Shown here piece by piece: positions 10,789 through 18,359 of a stretch of 25,506 nt of DNA. The DNA is from Streptomyces sp. NRRL F-6492. Lineage in GTDB: Bacteria; Actinomycetota; Actinomycetes; Streptomycetales; Streptomycetaceae. The translations under genes and the position numbers were made by a program. The stretch is taken from NCBI RefSeq assembly GCF_001280125.1, contig NZ_LGEG01000276.1, positions 1 through 25,506 on the forward strand. Direction: 5' to 3'. Every line of letters starts with the position of its first letter. Positions within the stretch are counted from its first letter, which is position 1. The notes under the pieces were generated by a model. That model had not been told where the DNA came from and ran no database searches. It was given only the letters and a program-made list of their open reading frames with translations.

Positions 10789-11703
10789 TCACGACCGGTC
10801 GCCGGATCGGCCGACGTGGAGCGACACGACCTCGTAGGACACCGCCGAGGCGGGGGACAGGCCGCGGCAGGTGAGCCGGCGGGGCGGAGACCGGTGGGCG
10901 CGGACCTCGACCTCGAAGGCCGAGAGGCCGGCGAGGCGGCCGGTGACGCGGATCCGCCACCGGTCGCCCTCGCGGACCGTCTCCTCGATCGCGTAGTCGT
11001 GCCGCCCCGACGGGCCCGCGTGCCGGAGCACGGCGGACAGGGCGGCCTGCTGGGACGGGACGAGGTCGGTGTACCCGCGCAGGTGGTCCGCGCGGATGCG
11101 GTCCGCCAGGTGCCCTTCGACCACCGTCACCGCCGAGGCGGCGTCGAGGTCGCCGTAGTAGACGCCGTCGGGTGCGACGACGACGTTGGCGGCGAACCGG
11201 TCGCCCCCCACGTGCGTGCACTCCCACACCAGGTCCGGCCAGCGGTCGCTCAGCGCGCGCCCCACCGGACGGCCGCGGACGGCGCAGCAGGCGTCGTGCG
11301 TGCCGTGGGCGCAGACGAGGACGACGGGCGGGTGGTCCCGTTCTCCGGACGAGTCCAGGGCGTCGACGATCTCCGCCAGGTCCTTGTCGTTCCGCCAGAC
11401 GCCCCACTTCTGGCGGTGGGCGCCGTCCCCGTCGTACCGCAGGACGGCCCAGCGCGGCGGATCGTCCGGCCTGCGGCGTCCGTGGCGCCTGATCAGGAAC
11501 ATGCGGGCGCGCAGCGCCTGGGCGGCGGCGTACACCCGTGCCTTGACCTCCGGTTCGAGGTCGAGGCCGTCGAAGCCGTTGACCGGCCATCCGGCCCGGT
11601 ACTCGATGAGGATCCAGACCGAGCCGTACGGCGCGGTGCCCGCGAGCGGGTCGCCGCGCAGCCGGGCGGCCTCGGCGCAGAAGAAGCGGGGGAGAGCCGT
11701 CAT
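10789..11703 (-). CDS. Sucrase-ferredoxin-like (thioredoxin-fold [2Fe-2S]) protein
   Basis: A 304-aa member of the Suc_Fer-like family, related to yeast Apd1. The key block is VCAHGTHDACCAVRGRPVG (about residues 130-148), followed by WECTHVGGDRFAANVVVAPDGVYYG (about 160-184). The Cys and the His of HVGGDRFA are the expected [2Fe-2S] ligands. ATG 11703 is chosen because the upstream frame is only an antisense overlap with the oxygenase gene. It starts ten bases after the oxygenase stop, so the two are co-transcribed. The family is thought to carry electrons; supply to the upstream oxygenase is a reasonable inference, not shown. Confidence 0.85.
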   Translation of the reverse strand: MTALPRFFCAEAARLRGDPLAGTAPYGSVWILIEYRAGWPVNGFDGLDLEPEVKARVYAAAQALRARMFLIRRHGRRRPDDPPRWAVLRYDGDGAHRQKWGVWRNDKDLAEIVDALDSSGERDHPPVVLVCAHGTHDACCAVRGRPVGRALSDRWPDLVWECTHVGGDRFAANVVVAPDGVYYGDLDAASAVTVVEGHLADRIRADHLRGYTDLVPSQQAALSAVLRHAGPSGRHDYAIEETVREGDRWRIRVTGRLAGLSAFEVEVRAHRSPPRRLTCRGLSPASAVSYEVVSLHVGRSGDRS

Positions 11704-11713
11704 TCCGCCCGCT

Positions 11714-12919
11714 TCACGGCCCGGCAGGCACCAGTACGCCCGCGCGCAGAAGTCGTTCGACGAAGGGAAGGCCGAGGTCACCGGCGTGATGGACCTCCCC
11801 GTCGAGGATCCGGCGCACCGGAGGCAGGTCCGCCTCCGGGAAGTCGAGCCAGCCGGCGCGGGTGGAGAGCCGCCCGCCGTCGAGCCGTGCCTCCAGCGCC
11901 TCGCGCAGCCGCACCGGCGTTCCGGCGGAGAGGCCGTCGACGGCCGCGAGCTGCGCCAGCGGCCCCAGGGGACCGGGGCGCGCCCGGCCGCGGCGGGCGC
12001 GGTGGAACAGGGGCGCGGGATCGGCCTCGCCGAGCGCTTCGACGAGACGCCGGCGTACGAGGTCGAGCTCGTCGTCCGGCCCCTCCACGCCCAGGGGGAG
12101 GGAGCCGCGCATCTCGGGGTCGTCGCGCAGGAGGGCGAGCGCGGCCCGCGTCAGCTGTTCGGCCAGCGCGTGCCGCGTCCAGGTGTGCACGCCGAGCGTC
12201 AGGTGGATCGACACCGCGCCCTGCGCCTCGGCGGCGTGCAGCCAGCCGCGCGGCAGGTAGAGGACGTCGCCGGGTTCCAGCACGGTGTCGAGGTACGCCT
12301 CGCCCCGGGCGGCGTCGGCGACGGCGGCGCGGTGGTCGGTCCAGGGCTGGTCGCGCAGCGGGTCCGGGTGCACGGGCTCGTGGAGGATCCAGCGCTTGGT
12401 GCCGGCGATCTGCAGGACGAAGACGTCGTGGACGTCGTAGTGGTCGTCGAACCCGCGGTTCTGCGGCGGGGTGACGTAGGCGTTGGCCTGCACCGGGTGG
12501 CCCAGCTCCGTGCCGAGCCGCGACGCGAAGTCCGCGATCGGCTCCCAGGTGCGCTGGAGCGCCTGCAGGACCAGGGTGGCTCCGTCGGCGAAGCTCCGCC
12601 ACAGCGCGGTGTCGTCGAGCTGGTCCGCGACCGTCGCGCCGACCCCTCCGGAGGAGGTGAACGACGACTCGGGGAGGGTGGAGCCGTCCTTGGCGACGCG
12701 GAGGAACGGCGTGCGCAGTCCGCGCCGGGAGATCAGCTCGTCCACGGCGGACGCCGAGAACAGGTCGGAGAAGTCACCGGCTCCGCGCGTGAGCAGCGGA
12801 GCGCGCCCCCAGACGTCCCGGGCGAACTCCTCGCGGCTGAGGTTCGTCAGACGCGCTTCGAGGACACCGCGGCCGGTGTCGGCGGCGGTGTCCCGAAGCG
12901 TCGTGGGGGCCGTGCTCAA
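11714..12919 (-). CDS. JmjC/cupin-type Fe(II)/2-oxoglutarate oxygenase
   Basis: A 401-aa protein of the bacterial ribosomal-oxygenase-like JmjC family (COG2850-like). The iron triad is H160-Y-D162 and H228 in YLPRGWLHAAEA. K175 in GTKRW is the likely 2-oxoglutarate contact. The C-terminal third is helical and winged-helix-like, as in that family. The start is TTG 12919, whose last three bases with the next one form TTGA with the stop of the repeat-peptide gene; no ATG or GTG lies near the domain start, so translational coupling is likely. Relatives (MINA53, NO66, YcfD) hydroxylate His or Arg in proteins. Because it is coupled to a His-containing repeat peptide, I infer that peptide as its substrate. 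Confidence 0.85.
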   Translation of the reverse strand: MSTAPTTLRDTAADTGRGVLEARLTNLSREEFARDVWGRAPLLTRGAGDFSDLFSASAVDELISRRGLRTPFLRVAKDGSTLPESSFTSSGGVGATVADQLDDTALWRSFADGATLVLQALQRTWEPIADFASRLGTELGHPVQANAYVTPPQNRGFDDHYDVHDVFVLQIAGTKRWILHEPVHPDPLRDQPWTDHRAAVADAARGEAYLDTVLEPGDVLYLPRGWLHAAEAQGAVSIHLTLGVHTWTRHALAEQLTRAALALLRDDPEMRGSLPLGVEGPDDELDLVRRRLVEALGEADPAPLFHRARRGRARPGPLGPLAQLAAVDGLSAGTPVRLREALEARLDGGRLSTRAGWLDFPEADLPPVRRILDGEVHHAGDLGLPFVERLLRAGVLVPAGP

Positions 12920-13248
12920 ACGCCGCGACCGGTCTCGTCGGCCGCGCCGTCGGCACCACCGTCGTGGACGCCGGGCGTGCCCGCCGCACCGCCGTCCGCG
13001 GGGCCTTCGGCTCCTCCGTCCGCGCCGCCGTCGTGGACGCCGGGCGTGCCCGCCGCACCGCCGTCCGCGGGACCTTCCGCACCGCCGTCGGCGCCGCCGT
13101 CGTGGACGCCCGGAGTACCGGCCGCACCGCCGTCCGCAGGGCCTTCCGCACCGCCGTCGGCACCACCGTCGTGCACGCCGGGCGTACCCGCCGCGCCACC
13201 GTCCGCGGGGCCCTCCTGCTGGTTCGGGTCCTGCTCCGGGTGAGTCAT
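12916..13248 (-). CDS. 110-aa repeat peptide, candidate multi-core RiPP precursor
   Basis: ATG 13248 has a perfect AGGAGG-type ribosome site just upstream. An 11-residue polar lead (MTHPEQDPNQQ) is followed by four tandem 23-residue repeats (residues 12-34, 35-57, 58-80, 81-103) containing GPADGGAAGTPGVHDGG, and a short tail DETGRGV. The repeats are identical in protein except one Gly-to-Ala in the last, while their DNA differs at several third positions, so selection acts on the peptide. Each repeat has one His and three Asp, with no Lys, Cys or Ser. Its stop overlaps the oxygenase start. A modified-peptide precursor or a hydroxylated repeat protein is inferred; no described family is recognised. 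Confidence 0.75.
   Translation of the reverse strand: MTHPEQDPNQQEGPADGGAAGTPGVHDGGADGGAEGPADGGAAGTPGVHDGGADGGAEGPADGGAAGTPGVHDGGADGGAEGPADGGAAGTPGVHDGGADGAADETGRGV
12940..13215. repeat. Four tandem 69-bp coding repeats
   Basis: Units are 13215-13147, 13146-13078, 13077-13009 and 13008-12940 on the minus strand. They encode the same 23 residues but differ at synonymous sites (for example GGC, GGT and GGA Gly codons), so they are old rather than a recent slippage product. Confidence 0.9.
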
Positions 13249-13307
13249 GTCTCCTCCTGAGGAATCGGGCGACCGGGGATCGTCTGGGTCCCGCTCGGAA
13301 CCTCCCA

Positions 13308-13332
13308 GTACCCCTTACAAGCTCACTCACGC
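13308..13332 (-). promoter_or_regulatory. Possible sigma-B-type promoter of the peptide operon
   Basis: On the minus strand GCGT (13332-13329) is followed by 15 bases and GGGTAC (13313-13308), matching the Streptomyces sigma-B pattern GNNT-N14-16-GGGTAC/T. It lies about 60 bp before the peptide start. The pattern is short, so chance occurrence is possible. Confidence 0.45.
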
Positions 13333-13406
13333 AGCTCGGAGCGGCAACCGGAGCGGGACGGGACCCGGAAGGGCGCGCGGAGGGCACGGGGAGGATGCGG
13401 TGACCC

Positions 13407-13709
13407 CTACGACCTGCCGGAACAGTCGGTCTCGGTCCAGGTCGCCCGGAGGTCACGGCAGACGACGGTGAGCGTCCCCTCCCAGCAGGCGATCTCGTGG
13501 CTGCAGCCGTCTCCGTGCGGCAGGATCTCGTCGAGAACCACGGTTCCGAGGTCCGCCCCCGTGGCGCCGGCGGGCTCGATGACGAAGCGGGACACGCCCG
13601 TGTACCGGATGACCAGGTCCTGGTCGTGCTTCCAGCAGTTGTGCCCGAACTTGACCTCCACCTCCTCGCCGCCGGCACCCCGGACGGCCCGGAGCGCCAG
13701 GTCTTTCAC
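13407..13709 (-). CDS. Unknown protein, 5' end missing or frame-disrupted
   Basis: A 100-aa frame from GTG 13709 with features of a folded protein (KFGHNCWKHDQDLVIRYTGV; LDEILPHGDGCSHEIACWEG). The same frame stays protein-like well upstream of this start (FATDGDHYDFRGRRCVKDL and, before that, GVLDPAGYPAHLPSVAGDL) up to about 13859, but no start codon exists there. The real gene therefore either begins in another frame (13706-14044) with a -1 shift, or has lost its 5' end. Family not recognised. It points the same way as the peptide operon, 158 bp upstream of that operon's first gene. Confidence 0.5.
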   Translation of the reverse strand: MKDLALRAVRGAGGEEVEVKFGHNCWKHDQDLVIRYTGVSRFVIEPAGATGADLGTVVLDEILPHGDGCSHEIACWEGTLTVVCRDLRATWTETDCSGRS

Positions 13710-14044
13710 GCATCGCCTGCCGCGAAAGTCGTAGTGGTCGCCGTCCGTGGCGAAGGCCCGGGCACCGGGCGGCAGATCACCGGCGACCGAGGGCAGGTGC
13801 GCCGGGTAGCCGGCCGGGTCCAGGACTCCCGGCGCACCACCGACCCGCGCATCGACATCGCGGACCAGACCGCACCGGAGCCGGCGATCTGGTTCCGGGC
13901 CCCCGGAAGCCGGCCCTGGGCCAGGTTGGTCAGGACGCCGAGGAGGAGCCCTCCGACGAACGCCGATGCCGTCGCACGGGCCCAGCCCCTTCCGCTCGTG
14001 TCGGACACCGAGGCGGTGACAGGGATGACAGGAGACGCGCTCAT
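13706..14044 (-). pseudogene. Membrane-protein N-terminal fragment, frame-disrupted
   Basis: ATG 14044 opens a frame whose first 62 residues look real: a Ser/Thr-rich start, then FVGGLLLGVLTNLAQGRLPG and NQIAGSGAVW, which resembles the beginning of a multi-span Streptomyces membrane protein. After about 13859 this frame turns into Arg/Thr/Pro-rich nonsense, while the -1 frame becomes protein-like and leads into the 13407-13709 ORF. A deletion joining two genes, or a frameshift, explains this; no slippery site is visible. Confidence 0.5.
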
Positions 14045-14371
14045 GGTGGTACTCACCGTCTCGTTCGGGGGCCGAGGGGCTTCACGCCCCTTGGCGCGGT
14101 GATGCGGATGCGCGGAACCGGCGGTGCGTTCCCCCACCGCCGACCGGGAACCGTTCGCCGTGCACAAGACGATCCACAGACTCCGTTTTCGCCTCTGCGG
14201 CAACGGCAGTTGGGCCGCCGGCCCACTCGCGTTTCCGCCGCCTGCCCGCCGGACGGAGCTCCGCTGAAGCGGTCATTCCCCATGCCTTGGAGCGCAGTAC
14301 GACGTTCACGGCCGTGACACCGACGACGAGTGGGATGAGTTCGCTCGCCCCACTCCGAAGGAGTCATCGCC
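14045..14371. other. Intergenic region upstream of the 5'-nucleotidase gene
   Basis: No gene is seen. It must contain divergent promoters, but none fits well. GGTCATTCCCC (14271-14281) and GTTCACGGCCG (14304-14314) lie 33 bp (three 11-bp steps) apart and weakly resemble Streptomyces PHO-box units, which would suit a phosphate-scavenging nucleotidase. The match is too poor to call an operator. Confidence 0.3.
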
Positions 14372-16162
14372 TTGAGAAACTTCCTTCGCCGGATCGGCGT
14401 CATCGCCGCGGGCACCGCCCTCCTCGGCGGCGCCCTGTCCGTCTCACCGGCAGCCGCAGACGACACCGTCGACGTCCAACTCCTCAGCATCACCGACTTC
14501 CACGGCCATCTGCAGCCGCCCAGCGCCGCGCAGGGCGGCTCCATCCCCACCGGACGCGGCACCTCGGTCACCGTCGGCGGCGCCGCCTACCTCGCCACCC
14601 ACCTGGAGCGCCTCCGCGGCGACCACCCCCGCTCCGTCACCTTCGCCACCGGCGACAGCTTCGCCGGCTGGCCCTTCGAGGTGGACGCCTTCCAGGACGA
14701 GCCGACGATCGAGGTCCTCAACAGGCTCGGCGTGCGCTTCTCGGCCATGGGCAACCACGAGCTGGACGTCTCCCCGGAGTTCCTGGTCCAGCACATGGAA
14801 GAGGGCCGCTGCTTCGGCCGGATCGACGTGGACAGCTGCTTCACGGACTCCACCGGACGGCGCTTCCACGGCGCCGACTTCGACTTCCAGTCGGGCAACG
14901 TCGTCGACGCGCGGACCGGTCGCCCGGTGGTGGACCCGTACCGTGTCGAGTGGTTCGAATCCGACAGCGGCAAGCGGATGCCCGTCGGCTTCATCAGCAC
15001 CACGGTGGAGGGCTCCGTCACCAACTCGACCTCCTTCCAGCCGCAGCTGCGCGCCCTCGACCAGGCGCGGACCATCGCGCGCCACACCGCGGAACTCCAG
15101 CGGCGCGGCGTCGAGGCCATCGTCCTCAACGTGCACGAGGGCGGCTCGCAGACGGACGCCGCGACCGCGGGCTACGACGCGTGCGACTCCGCCTTCGGCC
15201 CGGTCTTCGAACTGGCGAAGAAGGTCCCCGCCGAGATCGACGCGATCGTCACGGGGGACTGGCACAGCCGCTTCAACTGCATGGTGCCCGACCCGGCCGG
15301 CATACCGCGCCCGATCGTGGAAGCGGGCAACCACGGCGCCGTGATCAACGAGATCGACCTGGCCCTCGATCCGAGGACCGGTGAGGTCCTCAGGGACCGC
15401 ACCCGGTCCGTCAACCACGCCGTGACGCGCGACGTGGCACCGGACCGCGACGTCCAGAAGATCGTCGACTACTGGGCCGAGCGCGGGGCCCGGCGCTTCG
15501 CCGAGCCGCTCGCCCGGCAGACGGGCTCCTTCACCCGGACGCCGAACGTCGCGGGGGAGAGCACGGCGGCCGACCTGTACGCCGACGCGCAGTACTGGAA
15601 CGCCAACCGCACCCGCGCGGGGCGGGCCGACCTGGCGCTGATCTCCGCGCGGCCCGCCAAGGGCAGCAACGCCGTGCGGGGCGACCTGCCGTTCGACAAG
15701 GGGAGCCACCCCGCCGACGCGGACGGGCGCATCCTGTTCGGCGAGTCCTGGAACGCCTACGGCTACGGGAACCCGGTCCTCACCGTCGGTGTGACGGGTC
15801 GTCAGCTTGACGCGATCCTCGAACAGCAGTGGCAGAAGCAGGCGGACGGGACGGTGAAGTCCGCACCGCTCGCCGTGTCCCGCAACGTCTCGTACAGCTT
15901 CGACCCGGCCCGGCCCGTCGGCGACCGCGTCTCCCCGCGCGACGTGGTGATCGACGGCCGGCCGCTCGACCCCACCCGTACCTACCGGGTGGCCGCCCTC
16001 GCCTACACGGTCATCGGCGCCGACGGGTACGACGCCTTCGCCGGCTACACCGCGCCCGTCCGCAACGGCGCCGACCACGAGAGCTTCGTGGACTACCTCA
16101 GAGCCCGTGGGACGATCTCTCCCGCACCCCTCGACCGCGTCCGCATCCGCGTCAAGAGCTGA
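14372..16162 (+). CDS. Secreted 5'-nucleotidase / metallophosphatase
   Basis: A 596-aa UshA-type enzyme. TTG 14372 has GAAGGAG eight bases upstream. A signal peptide (RNFLRRIGVIAAGTALLGGA, cut near AAADD) exports it. The calcineurin-like domain shows DFHGH (about residues 48-52), GDSFAGW (about 95), MGNHELD (about 125) and GDWHSRFN (about 297). A 5'-nucleotidase C-terminal substrate domain spans about residues 370-590, ending RVRIRVKS. There is no cell-wall sorting signal, so it should be released. It releases phosphate and nucleosides from extracellular nucleotides, possibly feeding the purine catabolism encoded nearby; that link is inference. A very strong hairpin follows the gene. Confidence 0.92.
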   Translation: MRNFLRRIGVIAAGTALLGGALSVSPAAADDTVDVQLLSITDFHGHLQPPSAAQGGSIPTGRGTSVTVGGAAYLATHLERLRGDHPRSVTFATGDSFAGWPFEVDAFQDEPTIEVLNRLGVRFSAMGNHELDVSPEFLVQHMEEGRCFGRIDVDSCFTDSTGRRFHGADFDFQSGNVVDARTGRPVVDPYRVEWFESDSGKRMPVGFISTTVEGSVTNSTSFQPQLRALDQARTIARHTAELQRRGVEAIVLNVHEGGSQTDAATAGYDACDSAFGPVFELAKKVPAEIDAIVTGDWHSRFNCMVPDPAGIPRPIVEAGNHGAVINEIDLALDPRTGEVLRDRTRSVNHAVTRDVAPDRDVQKIVDYWAERGARRFAEPLARQTGSFTRTPNVAGESTAADLYADAQYWNANRTRAGRADLALISARPAKGSNAVRGDLPFDKGSHPADADGRILFGESWNAYGYGNPVLTVGVTGRQLDAILEQQWQKQADGTVKSAPLAVSRNVSYSFDPARPVGDRVSPRDVVIDGRPLDPTRTYRVAALAYTVIGADGYDAFAGYTAPVRNGADHESFVDYLRARGTISPAPLDRVRIRVKS

Positions 16163-16202
16163 CGCGACCGAGCGCCGCCAGGCCCCCGCACACGGGCCCA
16201 TG

Positions 16203-16256
16203 CCCCTCGACACCAACGCGCCCCTCGACACCACCGTGTCTCTCGACACCACCGGC
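16203..16256 (+). repeat. Three tandem 18-bp repeats
   Basis: Units 16203-16220, 16221-16238 and 16239-16256 share CTCGACACCA. The third unit forms part of the left arm of the following hairpin. They lie after the nucleotidase stop, and I see no coding reason for them. Confidence 0.7.
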
Positions 16257-16290
16257 CGCCCGGGACCCTCTCCGGGCGGCCGGTGGTGTC
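16245..16290. terminator. 19-bp perfect hairpin after the 5'-nucleotidase gene
   Basis: Left arm 16245-16263 (starts GACACCACCGG), 8-base loop, right arm 16272-16290 (ends CCGGTGGTGTC), with no mismatch. A strong rho-independent-type stem without a T tract, typical of Streptomyces terminators. Confidence 0.85.
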
Positions 16291-16299
16291 GCCGTACCA

Positions 16300-16530
16300 C
16301 GGCACGTGCTCGGGTCGACTCGCGGGCCACGAGTTCGTTCGGGATGACCACCGGCTCCCTGGGGCCGCCCTCGACGAGCCCGAGGAGGAGGTGGACCGTG
16401 GCGATGGCCTGATCGGCCATGGGGCTGCGTACGGAGGTGAGCGCCGGTGCGGTGTACGCGGCGGCCTCGATGGCGTCGAAGCCGACGACGGCCACGTCTT
16501 CGGGCACGCGGCGGCCCGCCTGCTCCGCGC
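16300..16530 (-). pseudogene. LacI-family regulator, C-terminal fragment
   Basis: The minus strand encodes about 75 residues of a LacI/GalR sugar-binding domain C-terminus: AGRRVPEDVAVVGFD, then AAYTAPALTSVRSPM and a terminal NELVARESTR. The DNA-binding domain and most of the effector domain are absent, and the normal stop after the last motif is missing. Near 16530 it is cut directly against the plus-strand DUF1996 fragment, so a rearrangement joined the two. Confidence 0.8.
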
Positions 16531-16531
16531 C

Positions 16532-17025
16532 ATGACCCCGGCCGCGGTGCCCGCCGGCACGGTCCGCGTGTCCGAGTCCAACGCCACCTGCGCCTACAGC
16601 CACTCCAAGCCCGACGACCCGATCGTCGTTCCGGGCCTGCCCGGCGCGTCCCGCATGCACGGCTTCTTCGGCAACAGGAGCACCGACGCGTTCACCACGA
16701 CGCGGAGCCTGCCGGCCCACACGGGCACCAGCCGCACCCCCGCCGAGGACCTGTCCGCCTACTGGATCCCCACCCTCTACGAAGGCGGCAGGGCCGTCGA
16801 GACCGGCCGCGGCGCCGACGGCAACTGGCCGGTCTGCGCCCCAAGGCCAAGCTCGTCCACCAGTTGCTCTTCCCCGACTGCTGGGACGGCGAGCACCTCG
16901 ACAGCCCGGACCACAAGTCGCACGTCGCCTTCGCCCAGAACGGCAGGTGCGGCGGTGACCACCCCGTCGCGATCCCGTCCGTCTCCTTCGTCATCGGCTA
17001 CCCGACCCCCGGAAGCTCCGCGGGC
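16532..17025 (+). pseudogene. DUF1996 secreted protein, degraded
   Basis: Starts in the middle of the domain without a signal peptide: CAYSHSKPDDPIVVPGLPG, HGFFGNRSTDA and SAYWIPTLYEGG in one frame. Near 16845 the protein-like frame shifts by one to KAKLVHQLLFPDCWDGEHL, then SHVAFAQNGRCGGDHPVAIP. Roughly 60 residues normally found between these blocks are missing. N-terminal loss, internal deletion and frameshift make it a clear relic. Confidence 0.8.
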
Positions 17026-17479
17026 AGCGGCCTTCAACGCCACCGACACCGCCTGGATCCAGCTGGTGATCCCCATGAACGAGCGGGCCCGCCTCCTGAC
17101 CGACCTGGCGCCCTCGCGCACGAAGGACCCGGCCCTGACCGTCCTCGCGGCCCGCACCGGAACGCGACTGGAGGAGGAACTGGCGGGACCGCGCGAGCTC
17201 CTGGACCCCTCGTGAGTCCCCGACACCCGCCCCCACGAGGGGCACGACATGCCCGGCATGGTCGGCCTCGACGCCCTCGCGAGAGCGGAGAAGACGACGG
17301 GAAAGGAGTTCGAACAGATCCTCACCGACGGCCTCCGCACCCATCTCGCGCAGTCCAGGACGCTCTGCGCGGGCGAACAGACCTCCGGCGGAGCGCGGGA
17401 GGCGAAGGACCTGGCCGCCACCATCGCCAGGAATGCCGGACAAGAACTCGACGGGCTCGGTACGAACCCCCGTCCGTGA
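17026..17479 (+). pseudogene. DUF305 protein with an in-frame stop
   Basis: The first half reads FNATDTAWIQLVIPMNERAR through TRLEEELAGPRELLDPS, then TGA at 17213-17215. The same frame continues VPDTRPHEGHDMPGMVGLDA to LAATIARNAGQEL and ends at 17479. The two halves together match the two-part DUF305 layout, so one nonsense change (probably GGA to TGA) splits the gene. The signal peptide is also missing. ATG 17249 could still initiate a C-terminal piece but has no good ribosome site. Confidence 0.8.
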
Positions 17480-17527
17480 CCGGCAGTCGCGCACGGGGCC
17501 ACCGGTCCACCCACAACGGAAGCCACA

Positions 17528-17562
17528 GCCCGGCACCGGGCGGTTCGGCGCAGGTGCCGGGC
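17528..17562. terminator. 10-bp hairpin between convergent genes
   Basis: GCCCGGCACC (17528-17537) pairs with GGTGCCGGGC (17553-17562), 15-base loop. It sits between the DUF305 relic and the convergent DUF1275 gene and probably ends both. Confidence 0.65.
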
Positions 17563-17592
17563 CGCCCGGTGTCGCCCGGTGCCGCCCGCTAT

Positions 17593-18222
17593 TCAGCGCC
17601 GGTGGCGTGCGGCGAGGACGACGGCGAGCGACAGCACCAGGGCCGCGACGAGGACCGCTTCCACTCCGGCACGGGCGTGCAGGAGACCGCCGCTCAGCGC
17701 TCCTGCGGCGAGCGTAGCCACCGACAGCCCCCGCCGTACGGTCGCCGGCCCCGGCCGGTCCGCGGCCAGCCCGGTGAGGGTCCTGGTCATGACGGTCGTC
17801 GTCAGATCGGGCACCCCCAGACGGTGCACGACGGCGTTCTGCAGCCCCATGCCGCAGGCCAGGGGGACCAGTACCGCGTAGCGACCCCACCCGGCCCCCT
17901 GCGCTGCGAGAGCGAGCGCGACCAGGAGCGCCTGGACGGCGAGCAGCGGCGCGAAAAGCCGACCGGGTTCGGCGTCCCGCCGCCACGCGCCGCCCGCGAC
18001 CGCCCCGGCCAGAAAGCCCGTCAACGCCACGGCGGAGGCCAGGGCCGACAACTGGGCGACGCCGGACAGGGCGAACCCGAGAAAAACCACGTTGCCGGTC
18101 ATGTTGGCCACGAAGACCCGGCCGAGCCCGAGGAAGCTCGCCGCGTCGACCAGCCCGCTCAGGAACGTCAGTACGAGCAGCAGCGGAGCGAACCGCGCAC
18201 GGGGATGGCCCTCGGGAAACAT
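17593..18222 (-). CDS. DUF1275 (YoaK-like) membrane protein
   Basis: About 209 aa with six predicted membrane segments. Family marks are the first helix with LTFLSGLVDAASFLGLGRVFVANMTGN, and the later GMGLQNAVVHRLGVPDLTTTVMT. This is the DUF1275 signature; function is unknown in general. ATG 18222 puts a short polar N-terminus before helix 1; ATG 18276 and GTG 18354 are longer options, and no start has a convincing ribosome site. It may be co-transcribed with the Nudix gene upstream. Confidence 0.85.
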   Translation of the reverse strand: MFPEGHPRARFAPLLLVLTFLSGLVDAASFLGLGRVFVANMTGNVVFLGFALSGVAQLSALASAVALTGFLAGAVAGGAWRRDAEPGRLFAPLLAVQALLVALALAAQGAGWGRYAVLVPLACGMGLQNAVVHRLGVPDLTTTVMTRTLTGLAADRPGPATVRRGLSVATLAAGALSGGLLHARAGVEAVLVAALVLSLAVVLAARHRR

Positions 18223-18359
18223 CCGCCGCCCCGCCGCCCCGTTCCTCCCGCCACCGACGGCCCGCACCCACCTCATCCCCTCAGTGCACCAGAGACCCCG
18301 ACGCCCCGCGAACGCCCCGCGGCCGATCGTGGCGCACCCCTCCCGAACCCGCACGCGGC

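Noticed and set aside
12940..13215. CRISPR-like array
   Set aside because: The repeats are contiguous 69-bp coding units without spacers and are in frame with a good start and ribosome site.
13850..13870. Programmed -1 frameshift
   Set aside because: There is no slippery heptamer or following pseudoknot, and the two parts look like unrelated proteins.
14271..14325. PHO-box pair before the 5'-nucleotidase gene
   Set aside because: Only two poor units in 11-bp register; too weak without a position-weight-matrix score.
17213..17215. TGA as selenocysteine or recoded codon in DUF305
   Set aside because: No structure for recoding is visible, the family has no Sec at this place, and the gene has lost its signal peptide.
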